Shown here: piece by piece, positions 1-8,700 of the stretch
How the letters are laid out: each line of letters opens with the position of its first letter
How positions within the stretch are numbered: the stretch's first letter is position 1
The notes under the pieces: model-generated
Database searches by the model: none
What the model saw: only the letters and a program-made list of their open reading frames with translations
What the model was told of the DNA's origin: nothing
NCBI RefSeq assembly: GCF_020536995.1
Contig: NC_068355.1
Coordinates: forward strand, 127,623,472 to 127,687,471
DNA length: 64,000 nucleotides
Direction of reading: 5' to 3'
Source of the DNA: Dreissena polymorpha
Taxonomy: Eukaryota; Mollusca; Bivalvia; Myida; Dreissenidae
Program-made: the position numbers and the translations under genes

Positions 1-548
1 CGGCGTTGATAGTTCAATGAATAAGATCAAGGATAGCAAATGTCTTTTTCTGTGCTGTTCTTAGCTGCATCACACGCAGTACGGGATGTTACGTGGAGTT
101 TCGCGGCTTATTTTACATTATTACATATTGCTGGTCATAAACCTATAGAAACAAAACAGAAAACCAAAAGAAGAATGGAAGTGAAATTGAAACACATGAG
201 TCAACCGGCCACACGCGAAGTATCCGAATTTATAGGCGCGTTCTTCGAACAAACCTGTTTTAGTGGTTTGTCGGGCATTGCCATTTGATTCGATTATTAA
301 CAGAATCGAGAATCATCGCGCTCATGCTTAATAATAATAATAATAGAGGCTACATCAGTCAATATGGTAGAATAATTATTGTTAAATTAATCAAAAATAA
401 TATCTATACTTGTATTGTTGAAAACACATTAAGAATCTACTATTGACATACCATAATTATATTGCTGAATTTCTTCATTAAACATATTTCTCGTCTAAAG
501 AAAATTCCAGGTCACCTAGTTCACGGATAGCGTCTTTATTATATAACG
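1..548 (+). repeat. Arm 1 of a large imperfect inverted repeat
   Basis: Reverse-complementing this stretch gives a sequence that tracks 2628-3370 with scattered mismatches. Shared landmarks are ATGGTATGTCAAT, GTGTTTTCAACAAT, GTTCGAAGAACGCGC and TGCAGCTAAGAAC. The arm may continue to the left of the window. The short open frames inside are mirror images of those in arm 2 and show no recognisable domain, so I treat them as repeat sequence and not genes. Identity is roughly 70-80% by eye, which suggests an old palindromic transposon or two inverted copies of one repeat. Confidence 0.75.
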
Positions 549-666
549 ATTATTTTACTAGCCGCGAACTCCGGTGATGACCTGTATATAAACTCGATTA
601 CTCTCGGGTTGAAATGCAATCCATTAAAGTGAGGCCTCGCTTCCACTGCTCTTTATACTTTTACAT

Positions 667-749
667 GCGGACTGCACAGGCTAATCTGGGACGACACTTT
701 ACGCACATGCATTAAACCCCATTTTCACAGAGCAAGGCCCAAATGTAAT
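667..749. repeat. Dispersed palindromic repeat (CCTGTGCGGAC family), partial copy
   Basis: This stretch contains GCGGACTGCACAGGCTAATC followed by TGGGACGACACTTTACGC and a GCATTAAACCCC tail. The same sequence recurs at 47.6-47.8, 51.5 and 54.2 kb. The core is self-complementary (GATTAGCCTGTGC against GCACAGGCTAATC), as in a small non-autonomous foldback element. No coding capacity. Confidence 0.75.
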
Positions 750-1020
750 TGACAAACTCCGCTTAGAGATGTTACTGGTTTAGAGCAAGCGACCATATTC
801 CACCATATCACTGCCGCCATAACACACCACCTGATGATGGTTGAAGCAAATATTATTGTTAGTATACATAAATATATATAAATAGTTACTGTCAATTTTC
901 TTTGACAGTTTTTATATTACACCATGTCATTAATGACCGTTTGTACAAAGAGACATTGAATTTCATAAAAAAATCTTTGCAGTGTATACGGTTATTCCGT
1001 ATGGAAAGGCTATATTGCAT

Positions 1021-1037
1021 GGTGTGTGTGTGTGTGT
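1021..1037. repeat. GT microsatellite
   Basis: A short run of GT dinucleotides. The surrounding stretch (about 750-1410) is AT-rich and shows no gene. Confidence 0.8.
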
Positions 1038-1410
1038 TTTGTTGAATGAATCTATCTAAAGTCTGACAGAAGTCCCACACAACGCAACACGTTGACGCCA
1101 TAAGCGTGTAAAAAATATATTTTTGTTGGTTGGAATAATCCGCCAAAGATAACTTCAACGCGTGCGTCTAGAAATGATTTTTTTCAGCGTAGCTGTATAC
1201 GCCAGCTTTTCACCTGCAACTGACCTATATAAGTTTTCAGTCATTTTTAATATAAAATACAAGATAAGTATTGATGCAAAGCATCAAAGGGCGTCGGGAA
1301 TTTCAGTGTAAAAGGCACTCAATGAAGTTACATGGAACGATTTTTTTTCTACTGTAAATATTAATATATTGGCCGATTATTTTAAACAAAATAGAAAAAG
1401 ATACTGGTAT

Positions 1411-1521
1411 AACCATTATCTATGATTTTGTGCAATAACCCCCGAATAACAATTATCTATGATGTTGTGTTAAAACCCCCAAATAACCATTATCTATGAT
1501 TTTGTGTTGTAATCCCCAAAT
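1411..1521. repeat. Three tandem 37-bp repeats
   Basis: Three head-to-tail copies of a 37-bp unit (1411-1447, 1448-1484, 1485-1521). Each has the core ATTATCTATGAT followed by TTGTGT and a run of four or five C bases. The copies differ at a few positions. They are contiguous, with no spacers, so this is a small minisatellite. An AT-rich stretch without genes follows to about 1900. Confidence 0.85.
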
Positions 1522-1909
1522 ATTTCATAGTTCATTTTATTTACAGTGGTTTCCTTTTTTACTGGCATCCGTGTGCAGGTTTTATTAATGGAACAGAACT
1601 GTGTAGGTTTTAAATAATCTGCTTCATCTTGTAAGCGTAATTTCATATTTTTCTCACCTTCAAGGGGAGATGATTCTGAACTTATTCTTACGTTGCTCAT
1701 TTACGATAGGGGTTGAGTACTCATTGATATGAAAACACTGTAAAAGCTTTAATGTGTTTACGAACCCCCCCCCCCCCCAAACCTCTCACACATATATTTC
1801 ATGGGCATAATAAAAGCAAAAAATGGTTACAATAAAACAGCATATTTATTTAAACTAAAATGTCTACATCAAAACAAAAAGTTAACATAGAACACAAATA
1901 AAATAATTT

Positions 1910-1980
1910 GATTCTACTGGGGCTCGAACCTTGGACCTCTCACATGTGAAGCGAGCATGCAACCACTACACTACGGAACC
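1910..1980 (-). pseudogene. Degenerate tRNA-Val(CAC)-like sequence
   Basis: Read on the minus strand, it has a tRNA-Val style A-box region (GTAGTGTAGTGGTTGCATG), an anticodon arm that pairs CTCGC with GTGAG around loop TTCACAT (anticodon CAC), and a B-box-like GGTTCGAGCC. The T stem has two mismatches and the acceptor stem has at least one mismatch plus wobbles. It also lies inside repeat DNA, so a tRNA pseudogene or a tRNA-derived SINE head is more likely than a working tRNA. Confidence 0.55.
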
Positions 1981-2054
1981 GCTTGAAAAATCACCTTCTA
2001 ACTAAGATATTAATAAGTGACTGTAGTGTAACGGTTATCAATAAAGCAATAATT

Positions 2055-2107
2055 ATATACATAGATGGTGACGTCACTACGTTATTGTTAGTAAGACCGG
2101 TGTGTAC
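2055..2107 (-). repeat. About 50-bp segment shared with the 56.0-kb transposon end
   Basis: The reverse complement reads TACACACCGGTCTT, then ACAATAACGTAGTGACG and TCACCATCTATGTATA. This nearly matches 55998-56047, just inside the left terminal repeat of the pogo-like element. The terminal repeats themselves are not present here. It is either a relic of a related element or a shared small repeat. Confidence 0.6.
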
Positions 2108-2627
2108 ATAAGATAAAGCAACAAACCTTGTAATCGCTGTCGTCTTTTCTAAAATTGAAGAAAATACACGTTAACCCAAACTCGAACAGCAAAAGTCTGC
2201 GCTATTGTTAGAAAAACCACAAAATAAATATATTTTGATTATATTTTGTTTTTTATACAAAACCAGAAAGTTTCACCGGTTCGCGTATTTGCACAGTCCC
2301 TGTGATCTTTTATTATTGCCCAGTCCCTGTGATCAGTTATTAATTAAAATAATTAGCTTTGCATTGTTGGCAATAAATGTTGTAATAAATGTAATAGGCA
2401 CAAATGCAGTACTTATTTACACTAATTGACACAAAAAAAATCACCACTGTGCAAGATATTCTGACAACAAAAATATTTACATTGATCCGTAAAATAACTT
2501 CTCCTCCCATAAGCGAAAAAAACGTATTACATACTAGTCGCCGCACTTCAGTGCGACGCCAATAGAACTTCCCGTCTGTAGGCCTGAAACTTTTCGCGCG
2601 AGAAAACGTGCGATATACAAACAGTTT

Positions 2628-3370
2628 TTACATGTACATTAAACGTTATTAACGCTATCGGGTAAACTAAAAAGAAAGATATTAAATGAAGATATTGGGC
2701 GATTATTATTATGGTATGTCAATCATAGATTCTTCATGTGTTTTCAACAATTTTATGATAATTACCAGTTTTGATTAATTTTATTATAAATATTCAACCA
2801 TATAGACCAATTTATTAAGCATGGGCGCGATGATTTACGATACTATTTTAATAATGGAATCAAATAACAATGTCCGACAAACCACAAAAACAGGTATGTT
2901 CGAAGAACGCGCGTATAGATATTTCAAATGTGTTCGACTGGTTCGTATGTTGCCGGCTGACCTATATGCTTTCATTTATTTTCATTCTTCTTGTTTTTTT
3001 TTCTATTTTGTAAATATAGATATCTGGGCCCGGTTGCTCAAAACTTTAACGGCCAGTTAAGGTAACAGTCTGTTAACTTCAGAACCAAATAAAATTAATT
3101 TTAAAAGCAATGCTGTTATCAAACATTTTCAAATTATTCGAGCAAACAAATATGTTTACAATTAACATAATATATTTAAGGGTTAACAGTTAAGTCACAT
3201 AAATAACTTGATCCAAAAATTAACGACTGTTTGCTTAACTGGCCGTTAAAGTTTTGAGCAACCGGGCCCTGATCAATAATATCTAATAAGCCACGATATC
3301 TGACACAAAACCCCGTAGTTGATTTGCATGTAATGCAGCTAAGAACTGCGCAGACAAAAAGGCATTTTTG
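2628..3370 (-). repeat. Arm 2 of the large inverted repeat, interrupted by a MITE
   Basis: This is the partner of arm 1 (1-548). Homology runs from about 2628 (TTCATTTAATATC region) through GTTCGAAGAACGCGC to TGCAGCTAAGAACTGCG at about 3330-3350. It is interrupted at 3026-3269 by a separate palindromic insertion that arm 1 lacks. About 2.1 kb lies between the arms. Confidence 0.75.
3026..3269. mobile_element. MITE with about 35-bp terminal inverted repeats
   Basis: It begins GGGCCCGGTTGCTCAAAACT and continues TTAACGGCCAGTTAA. It ends with the reverse complement, TTAACTGGCCGTTAAAG up to GCAACCGGGCCC. At 244 bp it is AT-rich and non-coding. It interrupts homology between the two arms of the surrounding inverted repeat, so it inserted after that repeat formed. 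I could not define a clean target-site duplication. Confidence 0.85.
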
Positions 3371-4252
3371 ATCTTAAAGATACAACTTATGATCGTTCAT
3401 CAACACAGACCACAATCAAAACCTTATATCTTTTTAAAAAGATATTTCTTGCTACAAGTACTTTATGTTGTTGCTGATAATGATATTCATTGTTTTTGTT
3501 CAAGTGTATGTGTGTGCTTAATATTTTGAATAAAATACTTAATGTTTCTTATTCTTAAAATGAATAAGAAAAGATCGGAGTACATTTAAATAATAGTTTA
3601 TGCCATGCAAAGGAGTAACTCGGATGAAGTGAAATAATGAACACAATTGCTTGTTTGAGTTTTTTTCACATCTGCAATAAAATGTTTGATCATAGAAGAC
3701 CCTTTTAAAGCTGCCCCCGTATAATATACTATTTTTAAAAATATAATACTATTTAAGTTTTGTTTCATGGAATGCAATACTTGTTTTTCAGAAATGTTTA
3801 TCCATGAAAACTGAAAAGAACATTTTATGATTTCTATAATTTTTGGCAATGCTCCGGGTAACATCACAGAAAGGATGTTAGTTTCGAAGTTATGTTTTGT
3901 TATGAAAAACAAAAACAAAAACTAAAGCGTTCTGTGCATCCCACACTGTAAGGTGAGCTGGGACGGGCTTTTTTAATATAGACATTTATCACATGCCATA
4001 CCATGTTTCCCATGTAATATAACCATACGTATTTTTTTATATTACACATGTGTAATACAACCTTTTAAAGCGTTTTCATTGGCTTAGTTTTCGTTTATTG
4101 ACCAATCGCATTTTGTTATTTTGCTGAAATAACGTTGCAACGTCAAATGACGTCTGAAAATGTACACAACATTCGGGATTTATCATTATGTTTACGTAAA
4201 TATTTATTTAATTTGCTGATTTAAAAGCATGTGATAAAAAAGAACTTACACT
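3371..4252. other. AT-rich non-coding stretch
   Basis: I see no conserved coding signal. The region near 3950-4200 (GGTGAGCTGGGACGGGC, then TTATATTACACATGTGTAA) looks like further repeat DNA leading into the hairpin at 4253-4383. Confidence 0.5.
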
Positions 4253-4383
4253 CGTTGTCATATCATACCATATGTTATTAAACTCGTCAAGGAAATTCGT
4301 TAGTAAGCTCGCCAAAGGCTCGCTTACTAACAAAATTCCTGAACTCGTTTAATAAAATATGGTATGACATGACAACTCGTGCC
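4253..4383. repeat. Long hairpin-forming palindrome
   Basis: The left arm runs ACTCGTTGTCATATCATACC to TTCGTTAGTAAGCTCGCC and the right arm runs GCTCGCTTACTAACAAAATT to GGTATGACATGACAACTCG. They are complementary over about 60 bases around a four-base centre near 4316. This is a foldback or MITE-like structure without coding capacity. Confidence 0.8.
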
Positions 4384-4389
4384 AGATCC

Positions 4390-5678
4390 TATATATACTA
4401 GTAATTCGCTTCTTTAGTATATCCTAGTGGCTGTATTTCTGCTTTCTCTTGTATGAGTAATACGCAAACACGTACAAAATGTTTTTGTTTCGAAATACAT
4501 TTAACCAAAAGCAATTTAGCATTTCCAATGCTTACGGCGTTCCGTCAGATTTATTACCACGGACAATTTATTGAACATCCTCTGGAATCAAAAAGAGAAC
4601 TATGGACATGTGTATATGCTTTAATAGTAACTGAATGTATAGTTTCTCACACTGGTTTCGTTCCCCTATTGTTAGACGAAGCAAAATACTACGCGGATCA
4701 AACGTACCGGTAGTCTATTTTTAGCTACACTTGTATAGATAATGACCGGAATCACATGTTTAACTGGTTTCGATGTCCAATTGTTTAGCGTAGCGCGCGA
4801 GTCCTTGGCCTGATCAGCTGTGAAACATGAAACACGCCTTTAATGGTATCTTAAATCTTAGCTGTGATCATAGACCCAAGTGATTCACATTGAAATGAGA
4901 TAATTGTTTTCGGTTATGTAATTCACATGTTTCTAAAGTTAATCATCGAATCATCGAACACAGGGCATTGACACGATTTCGATATAAATAAATAACCTTT
5001 ACCATCACCTTCCTTTATACGAAGTAATGAGTGCATATTTCAGATATCAGAGTTTATCCCGAATTCAGTAATCGCATCAACACAGCTTTTCCATAAGTGG
5101 TGATTTATGTATAATGAGATATACCTTTTTTGTCTAGTTATTCAAGCGCAAAAGTGAAAAACGGACGACAGATATATAGTGTGCATTTGTCAAGTGATCT
5201 TCAATGATACCAATGCATGTTAAGTTAAAATGCTCAATGCAATATTTTTCACACACAGAACAATCAGCAAATGTTGCGAATTACACAAATTCTTTATTAT
5301 AAGAAATGGAATACACGAAAGTCAAGTATATACAATATATACACCGAGTAGGATATGCAAACATAATGTACACCTCAAACACCCGTATAATTGAAATAGT
5401 TACAATAAAAGTCATAATAGCTTATATGTGGACGATGTGATAATAGCATAATCGAAAATCATTTGTATAGAAAATCAGTTTTTATTTTCAACTGAATGCT
5501 TTCAATTAAACACTATCTAAACATGCATGCAAACTATTTTTGTCACGAAGTAGGCAACATTAAACACCATTCATGCTTTTTTGTCCCCGAACAGATTGGT
5601 TTTGGTCCCAAACCAAAATGCTGTACCATATACACTAACAGGTGTAATGTTTTCGTTTTTCACTTTTCACACGTTTCC
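4390..5678. other. 3' flank of receptor gene 1
   Basis: No separate gene is seen. The part from about 5680 down to 5290 is the probable 3' untranslated region of gene 1, because it ends in a poly(A) signal on the minus strand and resembles the region downstream of gene 2 (15.8-16.1 kb). Confidence 0.5.
5293..5298 (-). promoter_or_regulatory. Poly(A) signal of receptor gene 1
   Basis: AATAAA on the minus strand, about 380 bases past the gene 1 stop codon. Gene 2 has one in the matching place (15814-15819), and the local sequence around both (AATCAGCAAATnTTGC upstream on the plus strand) is conserved. That supports this as the real 3' end. Confidence 0.55.
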
Positions 5679-5707
5679 TCACCATTTCGGCAACGGACCA
5701 TATACCG
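5679..5707 (-). CDS. Gene 1 terminal exon
   Basis: The acceptor is TTTATTTCAG and the encoded residues are AVYGPLPKW, then TGA. Gene 2's terminal exon encodes AIYSPVPERL and six more residues, so the (V/I)Y(G/S)P(L/V)P motif is conserved. Together with the preceding mini-exon it forms a tyrosine pair, Y-(I/L)-T-A-(V/I)-Y, at the C-terminus. Confidence 0.7.
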
Positions 5708-8700
5708 CTGAAATAAATAAGGTTTTTACACATTTTCAAACACATCTATCCATGTTTAAAATACATTGGGCGATTCTGTTTGTTACTTTGCTATTGTCGA
5801 CCCCCCCCCCCCCAAATCCGCTCCGCAAAAGATGAACCTCTTTTAAGATCGATGACTTGACGTAACAAATAATTAAAAAACTATACATTTTACAATTTTG
5901 GATAGATGTAGCATCAAATTTAACTTCCGTTAGACTAATTAAAAAACGTAACTGTTTTAAGAAATGGCAAGAATCTTACCTGTAATGTACATATTTTCAT
6001 CAGGTTTCTTCTTTTTATAACGTTTTTCTGTTGAAGCAAGAAGACACGTACTACACTTATGTGTGTGAAACAAACCATGCACCGGTTTGCGATTTCGTTA
6101 ATAAATGAACAATTATAAAGAAATCATAAGAAACATCTACATAGCTGGAATAGTCGCACCAACATTGTTTTGATATGTCGATAACTTAAGAAAACTTGTT
6201 TTTGAAAACAATGATGAACAGAGAAATATTTTTTTCTAACGAGTTATTGCAAAGAAACGCCACTTACTACTTTTGTCATTTCGTACATCTGAGTTACATG
6301 ACACTGCAGATGTAAAATGCGGTGTGTTAGTTTTTGACGATAAACCCTTAAAGAATGTTCCAAATGTAGGCGTCTGGTCTCTTGTTTGAACAATGTCTGG
6401 TACATTCTCGGTTGGCAAACAGTCTGCGTAAAGACTATTGTCTGCGGTCTCAGCATTTAACAAATACTGTGCGTACGCATCTTTGCTCAGGGTCTCCGAA
6501 TTCGGCATACACTCTGCATACAACCTTTTATTCGCGATCATCTCAGTTGGCAAACAATCTGTGTAGCCAATATTGTCCGTGGGCACAATAAGTGGAATGC
6601 ACTCGGCGTAGGTTACCGTGGTTTCAGTAGGTAACAAGTGTGAAGCTTTATTCGCGGGCATCATATTCGGCATACATTCAGCGTACATAGTTTTGTCCTC
6701 TGTGCCCTTTCTTGATATAATGTCTACGTAAGCGCCTTTGTTTGAGTTCACTTTATTTGGCATACACTCCGCGTAAATACCTTTGTTAACGACTGACGCA
6801 GGTGTACTACGCCACATGTAATGATTTGCCTGGGAGGTAACAACCAAGTCCATCGATTCTGTGTAATGATGTTCGTTTTTGTCCGGAACCTCTTCCAAAC
6901 ATTTTGAGTAATGGTCTTCTGGTAAAACTCCAGCCTTCAGACGATAGTTCAGTGCTTCTTTGATTTCAGAGTAATGATCGGTATCACCGTTTGCTTCAGT
7001 CTGATTTGTGCCGTCCTCCACGTTTGCTGCCGAGTTAATAGCATGCGTATCTGATTGGCTGGCGGTCCCTGCGATGCACCCAACATAATAACAACTGCAA
7101 AGACTACGAACATCGGCTGTATCGACAAACCTTGGTGGAATGGAATGGTATATTGTGCTTGAAGGACCAGAAACTTCTTCAGTAGACATATGATCTGACA
7201 AAAAATGACATTTGCAATACAGGCATTATATATCGATGGATAGAGCTACCACACTATACTGAGTTTAAAGAGAACTACTGCATTCGAAACAAAAAATACA
7301 TATATTAATGCTTTAAATGGCTACCGTTTGATGGCTCCACAGGTTTGCGACATCGGATCCATAGAGGTACACTGACAGCCGCCACAATAATGAGGCTTCC
7401 AATCACAGACGCAATTAAAACACTTATCTTAGTCCAATCTTCGCTAAACAACTCGGTTACTGGAAGCAAGAATATCTTTCAATTACAGTATGTTTGCCAT
7501 AAGTTGATTATTAAAATTACCACACATACAAGTGATTCATCGAAAACATACGTTGCGAATGTTTTTGTTATTGTTTCGATGCGCAGAGTGTTACCCAATC
7601 AAAAGCATTATTTTATGTATCCATCTATGCAATACGTGTTTTCAGAGCACAATCATGTTATATTATGAGCTATTAAAATACCAAGAAAATTAACAGTATA
7701 TTGAAAATACCTCGATCGGCGGATAAACCTGTTGATGTTTCATTGAACTCATTTGTTAGTTCAGTTCTTGAATAATAACCATCATCTGCGTCAGTGACTC
7801 CATATGGACCCGAATCTGAGTTAAAACGTAAATTAAGTTGAAAACTATGTATTCCAATATGTAATTGATTAATATAATTAATTTCATTGCATTATAGTCG
7901 TTTATGTTTTAGTCGACAAAAACTTTTCCGTATAATTTAAAATATAATAAATAATATATATGTCAGTATATTTACATATTTCATGGGGAATATATCAGAA
8001 CATCGCTATTGATAAGACAATGTATGCTTGTTACTTGTTAATACATATCAATACATAACACCTACATCGGGCGCTTTTTATGTTGGCATCGCTCTGTGTC
8101 CTCAATTTGTTTACAAATGAAATAATAGTTCCAGTAGCAGTTCTTTCAGTTTTTTCTGCTATTCTTGAATCTAGAAAAATAGTGAAGTTAAGTGCAAAAA
8201 TAAAGTATACAATCAGCGGGTGGAGATTTTGATTAAATATACTAACTTTTTCTTCAAATGTAGGCATACGTTTTAATACACTACAATACATTCGTATCCT
8301 TTGATTACATTTTAAAACTTCAAACACCTACACAGGGCGCTATTTATGTTGGCATCGCTCTTTGTACTCAATGTTGTTATTTTAGAAATAATAGTGCCAC
8401 CTGAAGTGCTTTGAGTATTTCTTGCTGTTCTTGTATCTGGAAAGATTGTGACGTAGAGTGCAAAAATAAACATGCAATTAGCAATTGTAGACTTTGTTTA
8501 AAAAAAATCTTTAAAGGAGACATACCTTATAAAACACTAGAATACATTCTTATCATTTTTACTACATTTAATACTTCAACAGATACACAGGGAGTTACTT
8601 ATGTTTGTGTCGCTGTTTTTATGCAATTTCGTTTAACAATATTTATAATAATTGTCGCAACAATTTATGCCACCTGAAATGCATTCAGTACCTCCTGTTG

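Noticed and set aside
1411-1521. Possible CRISPR-like array of three 37-bp repeats
   Set aside because: The units are contiguous with no spacers, and the window is eukaryotic. A plain minisatellite.
1910-1980. Functional tRNA-Val gene
   Set aside because: Two mismatches in the T stem and at least one in the acceptor stem, and it is embedded in repeat DNA.
2821-3060. 79-residue open frame at 2.8-3.06 kb as a gene
   Set aside because: It is mirrored by an equivalent sequence in arm 1 of the inverted repeat, and its end lies inside the MITE. Repeat sequence.
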